DNA of 51,974 bases from a bacterium (lineage in GTDB: Bacteria > Patescibacteriota > Minisyncoccia > Phycocordibacterales > SBAW01): assembly GCA_005239955.1 (NCBI GenBank), contig SBAW01000024.1, forward strand, positions 1 through 51,974, written 5' to 3'. Numbering within the stretch: position 1 is the first letter of the stretch; every line of letters starts with the position of its first letter. The notes under the pieces were generated by a model. That model did no database searches. It saw only the letters and a list, made by a program, of their open reading frames with translations, and had not been told where the DNA came from. Below are positions 1-9,668 of this stretch, one piece after another. The position numbers and the translations under genes were made by a program.

Positions 1-33
1 AAGTAGAGATTTCGGTTGCGAATGATGTGCATA

Positions 34-1362
34 TTAGTTACGGATTCCGCTTCTCATGAGGAATCCTGCAATGCCCTTCCCTTCCTTAAACCCAACCGCA
101 AGAAGGAGGCTGCGCGACACCAGGAGCGCTGAAACGAGCGAGAGAACGGTACCGATGATGAGCGTAAAGGCGAAGCCTTCAATAAAGACGTCACCAAACC
201 AAAAGAGGATAACGCCACAGATGATGTTGATGACGTTCCCGTCGCGAATGGAACTCCAGGCGCGCGAAAACCCTTCCTCAATGGCGTCATAGGGCTTCCG
301 GCCAGCGCGCAATTCTTCTTTGAGGCGCTCGGCAATAAGGATGTTGGCGTCAACCGCGAGGCCAATGGAGAGAATGAGAGCAGCAATACCGGCCGCAGTA
401 ATGGTGACCGGAATAAGTTTAAAGATCGCGAGCATGAGGATGATATAGATAAGGAGGGAGAGTGCGGCGACGAAGCCCGGCAGACGGTACCACAAGAGCA
501 TAAAGAGTGAGACCGCCAAGAGACCCACAAATCCTCCCAAGACTCCTGCCTGCGTTGCGCGCTCGCCAAGTGTTGCGCCAATAGTTTGTGTTGAAACGAG
601 CGAAATGGGAACCGGGAGCGCACCAAAGTTGAGATTACGCACCAGAAGGCGGGCCTCATCTGGTGTAAAGTTTCCTTGAATAATGGCGCTCCCCCCATCA
701 ATCTTTTGGCGAATGACCGGAGCCGACTGGAGTTCACCATCAAGGAAAATGGCGAGGAGGCGGCCAACATTCTCTCCCGTTATTTTTGCGAAGAGCTCGG
801 CACCTTGAGCGTCAAAATTAATAAGCACCACAGGTTCGTTCTGGAGACCCGTCCCACTGCCATCGCCAAACTGGAGCGCAGCGCTCTCCAGGTAGCGGCC
901 GGTGAGCCCTGTATCCGCAAACGCTTCCCCGTTGAGGGTTCCGTCATCGTTGACGAGCTTCTCTTCAAAGCCCGCTTTAATGAGTTTGAATTCAAGAAGC
1001 GGCGTTTCTCCAATGATGCGTACCGCCTCCGCAACATCGGTTACGCCAGGAAGCTCGATAATGAGGCGATCGGCCTCGCCCTGACCCAAGGTGCCACTTC
1101 GCTCCACTTGCACGAGCGGTTCTGAGACCCCGAAGAGATTGGTACGCCGCTCCACCACATCGCGAAGCGACGCCATGGCGTCGCTTCGGTTTCCCGCCTC
1201 AACGCCCGAGAGATTGGCTTGATAGACCAAATGCGTGCCGCCTCGCAAATCAAGACCGAGTTTAAACGCAAATGACGACGGCACGCTTTCGGTTCGGTAG
1301 ACGAAATATCCCACCGCCACGGCGGTAAGGAGGATGGCGATTGCGGCTATGCGTGGCCACAT
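34..1362 (-). CDS. secD: Protein translocase subunit SecD
   Basis: Protein has FKLGLDLRGGTHLVYQ and a C-terminal SecD/SecF membrane domain (GLAVDANILIAERLKEEL). Confidence 0.95.
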   Translation of the reverse strand: MWPRIAAIAILLTAVAVGYFVYRTESVPSSFAFKLGLDLRGGTHLVYQANLSGVEAGNRSDAMASLRDVVERRTNLFGVSEPLVQVERSGTLGQGEADRLIIELPGVTDVAEAVRIIGETPLLEFKLIKAGFEEKLVNDDGTLNGEAFADTGLTGRYLESAALQFGDGSGTGLQNEPVVLINFDAQGAELFAKITGENVGRLLAIFLDGELQSAPVIRQKIDGGSAIIQGNFTPDEARLLVRNLNFGALPVPISLVSTQTIGATLGERATQAGVLGGFVGLLAVSLFMLLWYRLPGFVAALSLLIYIILMLAIFKLIPVTITAAGIAALILSIGLAVDANILIAERLKEELRAGRKPYDAIEEGFSRAWSSIRDGNVINIICGVILFWFGDVFIEGFAFTLIIGTVLSLVSALLVSRSLLLAVGFKEGKGIAGFLMRSGIRN

Positions 1363-1400
1363 ACGCCCGCCATACTAGCAAAAAGGCGAAGGCCGCACCA

Positions 1401-2204
1401 TCATGAGCGCACCGTGGCCAAGGTGAGCAGATTTTTGTAAATCATCGCAACGGCAACGGGTCCCACGCCTCCCGGTACCGGGGTAAAGACACTCGCGATG
1501 TCGGCACAGGAAGGATGCGCATCGCCAACAACCTTCCCCGCCGATTCGCTGGTACCCGCATCAATGAGCGCAACACCTTTTTTGAGCATCTCCGGCGTCA
1601 CAAAGCCCGGCTTCCCTACTCCAAGAACGACAATGTCGGCTTCTTTAAGTTCTTCCATCGATCCCTGCCGGCGCGTCACAGTCGAAACGTTGGCGCCACA
1701 TGTTTTAAGCAAAACGGCCGCAGGCGCGCCGACGAGTCTTCCTGCCCCCACCACAACCGCACGTGCATTTCTTTGGGGAATGTTTGAACGATCAAGAATT
1801 TCAAGAACCGCAAGTGCAACCGGTGCATGGACGGGCCGGCTATCTTCGGAGATGGTTGGGTTAATCGCGTCCACATCCTTTTCTGGAGGAATAGCTGCAA
1901 GGACTACCTCGGTGTCAACCTGTGTTGGTAGAGGCAGCTGGACAATGAGTGCATCGGTATCTGCCACCATTCGCTTGGTTTCAACAATAACTTCTTCTGT
2001 GGTCGCTGTTACGGGCAGATCATGCCGTACCACAGTCACTCCAAGACGTTTTGCTGCCCGGGTTTTAATACGCACAAATGACTCAATAACGGGGTCATGC
2101 CCGACCACAATAATGCCGAGCCGGAGAGGCTCGGGCAACTTCTCCATAGCAGCCGTAAGCTGCTGATAGATATCTCTTGCAATCGCCCTGCCGTCGATAA
2201 TCAT
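1401..2204 (-). CDS. folD: Bifunctional methylenetetrahydrofolate dehydrogenase/cyclohydrolase FolD
   Basis: FolD-like motifs IVQLPLP, KDVDAINP, VTPVPGGVGPVAVAM. Confidence 0.95.
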   Translation of the reverse strand: MIIDGRAIARDIYQQLTAAMEKLPEPLRLGIIVVGHDPVIESFVRIKTRAAKRLGVTVVRHDLPVTATTEEVIVETKRMVADTDALIVQLPLPTQVDTEVVLAAIPPEKDVDAINPTISEDSRPVHAPVALAVLEILDRSNIPQRNARAVVVGAGRLVGAPAAVLLKTCGANVSTVTRRQGSMEELKEADIVVLGVGKPGFVTPEMLKKGVALIDAGTSESAGKVVGDAHPSCADIASVFTPVPGGVGPVAVAMIYKNLLTLATVRS

Positions 2205-2326
2205 CCGGTAGTGAAATTTCGGCTTGATAAATCGATGGATGATGCGGATTTGATCATAGGTGGCATTGTGACGATAGATGGCATTTGGTGCAACACGCGA
2301 AGCGCGAGCCGAAATTCTACTACGGG
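2205..2326 (-). promoter_or_regulatory. Candidate structured leader element type 1, copy a (between epimerase stop and folD start)
   Basis: Arms 2205-2226 (CCGGTAGTGAAATTTCGGCTTG) and 2305-2326 (CGAGCCGAAATTCTACTACGGG) are complementary; the same architecture recurs at 13471-13608. Confidence 0.5.
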
Positions 2327-2332
2327 ATCATG

Positions 2333-3280
2333 TTACGAAAGTCCGAATGCACGCTTCAGCGCCGCAATACCCTCTTCAAGACGCACGGTCGGCGACCACC
2401 CGAGAAGTTCCTTGGCGCGGGTAATATCAGCTTTGGTATGCGCCGGTTCATGGCGAGGTTCGATGGATATAGTCTCGCCGCCGATCATAGCAGCAAGATC
2501 ACGTATCGAAACATTTCTCCCCGCCCCAATGTTGAGTACTTCTCCTTTCCCGACCGCGTCACTTTCCATTGCTAAAAGATTTGCTCGTACGACGTCCGAG
2601 ACATGCGTAAAATCGCGGGTATTCGTGCCATCTCCGGTGATGGTAAGCGGTTTCCCATCCCTCTTTTGTGTAAGGAATTTTCCAATAACCAGCGCATAGG
2701 GACCCTCGGGATCAAAACGTGGTCCATAGACGTTGAAATAGCGCAAACTCACGGTTGGCAGGTCATACATCTCGCTCCAATTCGAGCACAAGAGTTCGCC
2801 TATATGCTTCTGAAGACCATAGGGGCTTTTAGGGAGTGCCGGCAAGTCTTCAGAAAGTGGCAGACGCTCCTGATCGCCATAGGCCGAACTCGAGGCTGCA
2901 TAGATAACACGTTTCACTCCTCCTTCCTTTGCCGCACGCAAGACAGAGGCCGTCCCCTGAACGTTGACTGAGTACGTGAGGAGTGGTTGCTCAATTGAAT
3001 ATTGTACGCGCGGAAGCGCCGCTCCATGAAAGACATAGGTGGCTCCGTTGATGATGGGAGCGAGTTTGTCATAATCGCGAATATCAACCTCGTGATAGGT
3101 AGCGCCCTCGTGGATTCGATCCTCTCGCTTTCCACCGGCATAATTATCGACAACGTGGACGTCAAACCCTTCTTTGAGAAGCGCCTCAACAAGATGAGAG
3201 CCGATAAACCCGGCTCCTCCCGTAACAACGACTTTCTTTTTTGTAGCCATAGATAGATATTTTATCAGTACATACTTCAA
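2333..3280 (-). CDS. NAD-dependent epimerase/dehydratase (UDP-glucose 4-epimerase-like); start probably at internal Met near 3250
   Basis: VTGGAGFIGSHLVE Rossmann motif; YGLQKHIGE matches the SDR YxxxK motif. Confidence 0.9.
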   Translation of the reverse strand: MKYVLIKYLSMATKKKVVVTGGAGFIGSHLVEALLKEGFDVHVVDNYAGGKREDRIHEGATYHEVDIRDYDKLAPIINGATYVFHGAALPRVQYSIEQPLLTYSVNVQGTASVLRAAKEGGVKRVIYAASSSAYGDQERLPLSEDLPALPKSPYGLQKHIGELLCSNWSEMYDLPTVSLRYFNVYGPRFDPEGPYALVIGKFLTQKRDGKPLTITGDGTNTRDFTHVSDVVRANLLAMESDAVGKGEVLNIGAGRNVSIRDLAAMIGGETISIEPRHEPAHTKADITRAKELLGWSPTVRLEEGIAALKRAFGLS

Positions 3281-4662
3281 ACGCCGCTTCGTGACAAAAG
3301 GGTGCGAATGGTTTTCAGTGCAATGTGGAGATCGAGGAGAAGCGAGCGATGTTTAATGTAGTAGAGGTCGTAGGAGAGTTTGCGACTCGTTTTGACGCTA
3401 TCGGGCATGCCTTTGGGTGGCAATTCACCGTCCTTAATTTGCGCCCAGCCAGATACCCCCGGTTTTACCAGGTGACGCAAGTTGTAGTATGGCACTTCTT
3501 GTTCATATATCCTCGCTATAGAAGGTATTTCAGGACGCGGACCAACCAATGAAAGCTCGCCGCGCAGGACATTGAGGAACTGGGGAAACTCATCAATCCG
3601 CGTCTTCCGTAAAAACTCCCCCACCCTGGTGACCCGATTTTTAGCATGAAGGGTGGGGTCACCTTTATCGTCGAAAAGCATGGTGCGAAACTTAATGAGT
3701 TTAAAGAGCCGTCCATCTTGTCCGACACGCTCCTGGAAAATGAAAAGCGGACCCTTTCCCGAAAGAGCGATCGCGACCCCGGCAGTGAGAGTAAACGGAA
3801 GCGTCACCAGAAGACCAACAAACGCGCCGCTGTAATCAATAAGTGCTTTGAGCGCTCCATAAAGTACCGTTGCAGTCTTAAAGGTTTGCTCAAAAAACCA
3901 GTGGCGCCGTACGAACGAGAGTGGAATGCGCTCAAAAATGTTCTCGTAGAGACTGCCGACGTCAACGAAACGTACGCCGCGAAGCATGAGCGTGTACCAA
4001 TTGGGAAGCTTCTCTTCAAGAATGCCACCCTCAGTGTCCATCACAACGATTTGGACGCCCCCGTCTCGCACGCGCGTCGTAATGTAGGACCCCAGCGACG
4101 GATCACGAAGGTCCTTGTAGCGCAGAAGAAAATGCATCGTATACCTTGAATTCGCATTGATTTCAAGGTAGAGCTCCTCATGTTCCGGGCTGTCGCCGAC
4201 CAGTATGGCGCCATAGCGGCGACGCGATCGCAGGAGCGAAAAAAGCCACAACCGCCAGAGTAAGATGAGCGCCGAAGAAAAAAGAAGGTAGAGTGCCAAG
4301 GTGATTTTTGGTGTGATACCAAATCCGGTAATAAAGAAAAAGAACAGTGCGGCAACAATAATGTTGATAACCTGTGCCGTGAGAATGGTCTCTCGGAGCG
4401 CTGCTCTAAGCACCATGGTGTGCTTGTCATAGAGGCCCGCGATAAAAAACACGATAACAGAAAAGAAAAAGAGTAACGAAAACGGCGTCAGATGGTTATA
4501 GAACACATCAAGTGAGGGGAGCGCAAAAGAGCGCGCGAAAAGCGCTAGCCACAGCGCACAGACGAACGCCGCGACGTCGCCTATGAGCAGTACGAAAAAT
4601 TCTCGCCTCGTGATGCCGTACATATAACCCGCGCATTGTATAACAGTATTTCGCTCTGACAA
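3277..4662 (-). CDS. Exopolysaccharide sugar transferase (polyprenyl glycosylphosphotransferase, WcaJ/WbaP-like)
   Basis: N-terminal TM helices plus C-terminal KLIKFRTM...RVGEFLRKTRIDEFPQFLNVLRGELSLVGPRPE. Confidence 0.92.
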   Translation of the reverse strand: MSERNTVIQCAGYMYGITRREFFVLLIGDVAAFVCALWLALFARSFALPSLDVFYNHLTPFSLLFFFSVIVFFIAGLYDKHTMVLRAALRETILTAQVINIIVAALFFFFITGFGITPKITLALYLLFSSALILLWRLWLFSLLRSRRRYGAILVGDSPEHEELYLEINANSRYTMHFLLRYKDLRDPSLGSYITTRVRDGGVQIVVMDTEGGILEEKLPNWYTLMLRGVRFVDVGSLYENIFERIPLSFVRRHWFFEQTFKTATVLYGALKALIDYSGAFVGLLVTLPFTLTAGVAIALSGKGPLFIFQERVGQDGRLFKLIKFRTMLFDDKGDPTLHAKNRVTRVGEFLRKTRIDEFPQFLNVLRGELSLVGPRPEIPSIARIYEQEVPYYNLRHLVKPGVSGWAQIKDGELPPKGMPDSVKTSRKLSYDLYYIKHRSLLLDLHIALKTIRTLLSRSGV

Positions 4663-4695
4663 GATACACGATCCTATAGAGTAGACTAGAGAGAT

Positions 4696-5823
4696 ATGCG
4701 TGTCCTTATAGTAGTCACGAAAGGAACCTTAGGAGGCGCCCAACGGTATGTGTTTGATATCGCGAGTGCCGCAAAAAAACGCGGCATCAAGGTGACTGTT
4801 GCGCACGGCACGGGAGGTTGGCTCGGAACCGAGCTCGATCGCATCGGCGTAAAACGCATCACACTCCCTCATCTCGGACGCGATGTGAAGGTGCGTAATG
4901 ACCTCGCTGCCTTCGTTGAATTGTGGCAAGTAATTTCCCGTGAACGACCTGAGGTACTCCACCTCAATAGTTCAAAAGTGGCAGCGATGGGGGCGTTTAT
5001 CGGGAGGCTTCGTGGCGTTCCACGCGTCATTACAACCGTCCACGGGTGGGCCTTCCATGAACACCGCAACTCTTTTGAGCGTTTTGCTATTTTTCTTATT
5101 CAATGGCTCGCCACCCTTCTCTCCCACCAATCGATAGTCATTTCTTATGCTGACGTACGTGCGGGGCAGCGTATGCCGTGGTGTAAGAGAAAAATAACTC
5201 TCATTCACAATGGCGTCGAACAATTTGGACATTTGGCGAAACAAGAAGCCCGTGGCGCACTCTCTGCACATGCGCGAAACATCCCTCGCGACGCACTCTG
5301 GGTTGGTACGGTGGCAGAGCTTACCCGCAACAAAGGCCTCGATATTCTCATCCGAGCCTTTGATGAGTTTGCACGAAAGAACGTCAATGCTCATCTGGTG
5401 GTTGTAGGAGAAGGTGAGTTATGGGGAACGCTCACGGCGCAGGCGCGTGATTCTCATGCGACAAAACGCATCCATCTGGTATCCCTAAAGCATCAGGCGG
5501 CGCGAGAAATTCTCAGTGCGTTTGATATCTTCGTTCTTTCCTCGCGCAAAGAAGGCCTGCCGTATGCACTATTGGAGGCGGGACGAGCGGCGCTGCCGGT
5601 TATTGCAACACGGGTGGGTGGAAATTCTGACATCATTGAACATGGGGCATCGGGTCTTTTAGTACCCCCTGAAGATCCGCACGCACTCGCGAGCGAACTT
5701 TCGAGCCTTGCACCTAACGTACCAATGCGCGTTGCGTTTGGACGAGCGCTACAGAGTCGTGTGGGATCTCTCTTTACGCTCTCTCGAATGGCCGAGGAGA
5801 CCTTTGCACTCTACGAGCGATAA
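4696..5823 (+). CDS. Glycosyltransferase family 4 protein
   Basis: GGAQRYVFDIA N-terminus; C-terminal FVLSSRKEGLPYALLEAGRAALPVIATRVGGNSDII. Confidence 0.92.
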   Translation: MRVLIVVTKGTLGGAQRYVFDIASAAKKRGIKVTVAHGTGGWLGTELDRIGVKRITLPHLGRDVKVRNDLAAFVELWQVISRERPEVLHLNSSKVAAMGAFIGRLRGVPRVITTVHGWAFHEHRNSFERFAIFLIQWLATLLSHQSIVISYADVRAGQRMPWCKRKITLIHNGVEQFGHLAKQEARGALSAHARNIPRDALWVGTVAELTRNKGLDILIRAFDEFARKNVNAHLVVVGEGELWGTLTAQARDSHATKRIHLVSLKHQAAREILSAFDIFVLSSRKEGLPYALLEAGRAALPVIATRVGGNSDIIEHGASGLLVPPEDPHALASELSSLAPNVPMRVAFGRALQSRVGSLFTLSRMAEETFALYER

Positions 5824-5827
5824 GTCT

Positions 5828-6958
5828 CTACATTCCCAAGAATTCGTTTTTCATGTCCTCTTTGTGAACTGCCCGGCTGTAGCGACGCATGCCCATGAGG
5901 ATGCCGAGTGCGACAAACTCAGTGATGAGATGCGAACCTCCGTAACTCATAAAAGGAATCGTGGTGCCCGTAACGGGTAGGAGTCCTACATTAATCCCCA
6001 CGTGAATCACAATGTGGCTCATAAAGTAGATTGCGAGACCAACGCCATAGAGGACTTCAAAATTGGTAGCGCCTCGCATCGCCGCCGCCAGGATCCGCAC
6101 AATAACAATGCCATAGAGCACAAAGAGGAGGGTGACGCCGACAAAGCCCCACTCCTCCGCAAATGCAGCGAAAATAAAGTCGGTCTCATACTCAGGCAAA
6201 AATTGGAGTTTGCTTTGGGTGCCGTACCCAATCCCCTTTCCCCACCATTCTCCTGATCCAACGGCAACGGTTGATTGGTACGCGTTATAGCCCGCGCCAT
6301 GAAGATCGGTTAAAGGATGAAGGAATGTGAGGATGCGTTGTTTTTGATAGTCTTCAAACCCAAACGACCACAGGAGAGAGAGGGCCAGAGTTCCCAGAAA
6401 TAAAACACCAAGAAGGTGCTTGGCGGAGATCCCTGCAAGGAGCACCATGCCAAACCAAATGGCCACAATAATGATCGCTGATCCAAAGTCTGGCTGGAGA
6501 AAAATGAGGATCGAAAGGAATCCCGCGTAGGCACCCGAGACAATAATGTGGCGGATGTGTGCGATCTCGACGTGGCGCCTCGAGAAGTATTTCGCCAAAA
6601 GAAGAATGAGGACCAATTTAACCAGATCGGTTGGCTGAAAATCAAAAAAGCCAATATCGAAACGGCTTTGTGCTCCTTTGGTTATTTCGCCAAGTCCAAA
6701 GAGAAGAATAAGTAGTCCAGACGAGACGACAAAAAGAGCCACAATGACGTCACGACGTCGAAGAAACCGCCAATCAATGAGGCTCGCGAATACGAAGGCT
6801 ATGAGCGCCACGGCGCCCCAGATGAGTTGTTTGTCAAAGAAATAATTGTCATCTACGAACGAGTTCATAGTGACAAGGCCGGCTGCCACAAGAAGGACGC
6901 TCGCACCCAAGAGAACCCAGTCTATATGGAAGAGTCGTGGGAAAAGACGTGCAAACAT
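5828..6958 (-). CDS. rodA: RodA/FtsW/SpoVE family peptidoglycan polymerase
   Basis: QPDFGSAIIIVAIWFGMVL, GKGIGYGTQSKLQFLPEYETDFIFAAFAEEWGFVG, IPFMSYGGSHL. Confidence 0.93.
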   Translation of the reverse strand: MFARLFPRLFHIDWVLLGASVLLVAAGLVTMNSFVDDNYFFDKQLIWGAVALIAFVFASLIDWRFLRRRDVIVALFVVSSGLLILLFGLGEITKGAQSRFDIGFFDFQPTDLVKLVLILLLAKYFSRRHVEIAHIRHIIVSGAYAGFLSILIFLQPDFGSAIIIVAIWFGMVLLAGISAKHLLGVLFLGTLALSLLWSFGFEDYQKQRILTFLHPLTDLHGAGYNAYQSTVAVGSGEWWGKGIGYGTQSKLQFLPEYETDFIFAAFAEEWGFVGVTLLFVLYGIVIVRILAAAMRGATNFEVLYGVGLAIYFMSHIVIHVGINVGLLPVTGTTIPFMSYGGSHLITEFVALGILMGMRRYSRAVHKEDMKNEFLGM

Positions 6959-6994
6959 GGGGTTAGAACCTATCCCAAAAATAATCGCAAAGAA

Positions 6995-7038
6995 ACTCCC
7001 ATTCCTGACCGCTCGACTATGCGGTCAGGAATGGGAGT
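6995..7038. terminator. Large perfect hairpin, ACTCCCATTCCTGACCGC-loop-GCGGTCAGGAATGGGAGT
   Basis: 18-bp perfect inverted repeat just upstream of the rodA-like gene; no clear T-tract, so terminator versus attenuator is unresolved. Confidence 0.5.
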
Positions 7039-7216
7039 GCTTGCCTGCTCAACGAGCAGGCTTTCTACTGCAAATCGCTCATCACTCATCGTCGAAGCAC
7101 CACTTCGCCTCTTCGCGCTTCGCGCTTGTCGTGACGAAATACTGCTGTTTCGCATAGGCATTCTTTTCGAGGTAGGTTCTAGCCTACCCTAAAAAGGAAC
7201 GGGGTGCGATTCCTCT

Positions 7217-8008
7217 TTAGAGTGGTGGGAGTGCAATGAGGGGGACAATTTCGCTCCGGCTCGGCCTCCCCTCAAACGGAATGGGCCAGGTAAAGACAAG
7301 CTCTTCCCTCCCATCTCGCGGGAGTGAGGGCAAGATGGTTTGGGAGGCGCCAATCGCGTTGTCGCTCGTGTCATAGATAATAGCGGTCACCAACTGCGCC
7401 GGAAGCGTTGCTCGCGTCGTGTTTTCAATGAGCGTCGTAAGGCGCGGGGCCGTTTGTTCATTTTCCAGGCGCGACTGTGCCACACGAATGGGGGAGGTTG
7501 GTGTATCCATACGCTCCCACTCGACGGGGCGGTCAAACTCAAAAAAAGTTTGTCGCGGAGTGCGGCTGCCGGTTGGAATATTCGCATAAAAGACGGCGGT
7601 CACACTGTTAGGGGCGAGCGGTGTTTCTCCTTCTTTGATGGCGACAATGACATTTTCTTCATCAAAAAGTTTAATGACGTAATGCGCACTACGTGTCCCC
7701 GCGCCTTGGTTTTGGTTTTCAACATAGGCAACCGCGCTCCAAAGACCCTCTTTCACTTTAAAAGAGCGGCTCCACTTGATAATGGGCGCCTGCGCCTCGT
7801 GCGGACAGATTTTGACGCACGCGCCCCCACAATCAATACCCGTTTCCATCCCGTTACGAATGCCATCGTCACATGTCGCCTCACGGTAGAAAAAGAGAAA
7901 CATCAAAAGCGCAATCGTGATAAGCGAGATGGTCCCGAAGGTAACAAGGTAAAGATTGCGACGGCGCGAGGCCCACGACATATAAAAAGTGTAACACCAC
8001 ACGCACAA
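7217..8008 (-). CDS. Hypothetical protein with one N-terminal TM helix and a Cys-rich segment (CDDGIRNGMETGIDCGGACVKIC)
   Basis: Long ORF; N-terminal hydrophobic helix followed by an extracytoplasmic-looking region. Confidence 0.7.
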   Translation of the reverse strand: MCVWCYTFYMSWASRRRNLYLVTFGTISLITIALLMFLFFYREATCDDGIRNGMETGIDCGGACVKICPHEAQAPIIKWSRSFKVKEGLWSAVAYVENQNQGAGTRSAHYVIKLFDEENVIVAIKEGETPLAPNSVTAVFYANIPTGSRTPRQTFFEFDRPVEWERMDTPTSPIRVAQSRLENEQTAPRLTTLIENTTRATLPAQLVTAIIYDTSDNAIGASQTILPSLPRDGREELVFTWPIPFEGRPSRSEIVPLIALPPL

Positions 8009-8134
8009 ACGCGCCTCCGTACGGAGGCGCGTTTGTTACTTTCAGTGCTTTAAACTGGCGGCTACCTATTGCCGAGCGAGTGAGTGAAATGGCTCGCGTG
8101 CGTAGACATTTCCGAGCGAGTGATGGCTATATGG

Positions 8135-8170
8135 TATGCCATACTCTTGCCCCGAAGGAGTACCATCGGC
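8135..8170 (-). pseudogene. Partial 5S rRNA-like fragment
   Basis: CGATGGTACTCCTTCGGGGCAAGAGTA (minus sense) matches the adjacent 5S CGATGGTACTCCTTCGGGGGAAGAGTA with one mismatch; the rest of the 5S is absent. Confidence 0.6.
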
Positions 8171-8235
8171 GGGCTGAAGCAACCCCGTTGCTTCAGCCGG
8201 CTGCACTTCTGTGCCTGTCCCGTACTAAAAATTTC

Positions 8236-8362
8236 GGTACACTGTACCCGGCATCTAGCTACTCTTCCCCCGAAGGAGTACCATCGCCACTAGTGGGCTT
8301 AACTGCTGTGTTCGGAATGAGAACAGGTGTGTCCCCACCGTTAAGACACCGAGAACGGTACA
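8236..8362 (-). rRNA. rrf: 5S ribosomal RNA
   Basis: Minus sense has TCCGAACACAGCAGTTAAGCCC and GGCGATGGTACTCCTTCGGGGGAAGAGTAG; ends pair (GGTACACCGAAATTTT with AAAATTTCGGTAC). Ends approximate. Confidence 0.88.
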
Positions 8363-8530
8363 CCGAAATTTTTTAGTACTGGGATTCGGAATTGTAGGGT
8401 GTGTCACGCATCATTTTCTGCTGAAAATGTGCGCGACCCCGCCTCGTCTGCCTTCGCAGACTCCGGCTGCAAAACACTCCGTGTTTTGCCCCCACCGCCA
8501 AACCACCAGATTGAAGCACTGAAAAACAAC

Positions 8531-8569
8531 ACACATTATTGCGATTCTCACGTTCCCAAGTGGGATCGG
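8531..8569 (-). other. 3' arm of 23S precursor processing stem (pairs with 13374-13411)
   Basis: acacattattgcgattctcacgttcccaagtggga is nearly the reverse complement of cacactgggaaacgtaagaaccgcaataatgtgt at the 5' end of the 23S gene. Confidence 0.8.
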
Positions 8570-8670
8570 ATCATTAGTACTCCTTGGCTAAGCGCGTTAC
8601 CGCGCGTACACCGAGAGCCTATCAACGTCATCATCTCTGACGATCCTTAACGATTCCTCATCTTAGGGTT

Positions 8671-8703
<33 letters not shown>

Positions 8704-8782
8704 ATTCCCGACTTAGCTACGAGGCGATGCCGTTGGCACGACAGCCCCCACACCAGAGGTCAGTTCATTCCGGTCCTCTCGT

Positions 8783-9605
8783 CACGTACATCCGACTTCG
8801 CTCAGTATCGTGAGCCTGTCGAACGATATCCCCCACTTTCATGGAGCGTAGACTATATCTTCTTCCGTCCGATAGGTATCGGCGAGGAAGGCGGCATCTT
8901 ACCTGTATGAGCCGTCGCTCTCTGTGGAGCGATTCGCCGTCATACAAGTCCGAGTGTCTTTCAACTCAAGTCGTTACGGGGTCAAACCAAGAACCGTAAG
9001 CAGCTCTGGTAGCGTTCTTTTGCGCCTTGTTGCGTAATTCTCATTTTGAATCACGAGCATAAGCGCCGCTAACCGTCTCAGCTGCTTTTCACCTAGCTTT
9101 TTGTGTGGAGATTCAGAAAGAATATGTGCCGCCGTATACAGGGCACGTGCTTGCGCACGTTTAAACCGTATATGCGGCATGAGCATACGGAGTATGTTCC
9201 GTACTTGGGCATGCCCGTTTACTCGGAGCTCGGTCATGCCGTCGTTTCGTCTTGAAACGTAGCCGATACCAAGCACCTTTTGAATCCAATACAACTCTTT
9301 TTCATGCCGAGTATCTTGATAGAAGCAGATCGTAGTCATGAAGCGTCGCTTCAGGGCTCCATCTTTTCGCTTTTTGATTTGGAGCATCAGACTACCATCG
9401 CCATCAAGAAAACCGGCAATGTACGCTAGGGATGTTTTTGGTCGACTTCCCACGGTATTATCGTATCGCTTTTCTGGTCCTCAAGCAAGTCTCTTATCCA
9501 CGGACTAGGGGGATAAAAGACTCTCGGACCAAAACGCGATAGACGACTTCACCGTTATAAGCCGCATTGTCATCGCGCATCTCTGCGCGAAGTAGCAATT
9601 TATTT
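8783..9605 (-). mobile_element. Group I-like intron in 23S after U2656 (sarcin-ricin loop), encodes a LAGLIDADG ORF
   Basis: 5' exon ends CCTAGT, intron ends ...GTACGTG, 3' exon ACGAGAGGACC. Contains AAGATATAGTC, a typical group I P7 3'-strand sequence. Confidence 0.87.
8974..9453 (-). CDS. LAGLIDADG homing endonuclease (intron-encoded)
   Basis: Motif LAYIAGFLDGDGSLMLQI at the N-terminus, single-motif size (159 aa), located inside a 23S intron. Confidence 0.9.
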   Translation of the reverse strand: MGSRPKTSLAYIAGFLDGDGSLMLQIKKRKDGALKRRFMTTICFYQDTRHEKELYWIQKVLGIGYVSRRNDGMTELRVNGHAQVRNILRMLMPHIRFKRAQARALYTAAHILSESPHKKLGEKQLRRLAALMLVIQNENYATRRKRTLPELLTVLGLTP

Positions 9606-9668
9606 ACTAGGAACGAATCCCTTCAAGAATCAACGCCTGCAGTAGATAGGAGACCAACCTGTCTCACG

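Noticed and set aside
54-770. 238-aa frame-shifted ORF overlapping secD
   Set aside because: Alternative frame of secD with Ser/Arg-rich low-information translation.
2305-2330. Similarity of AAATTCTACTACGGG to Cas12a crRNA repeat handle (AATTTCTACT..GTAGAT)
   Set aside because: No repeat-spacer array and no cas genes; the pairing partner is a distant arm, as in the 23S leader copy.
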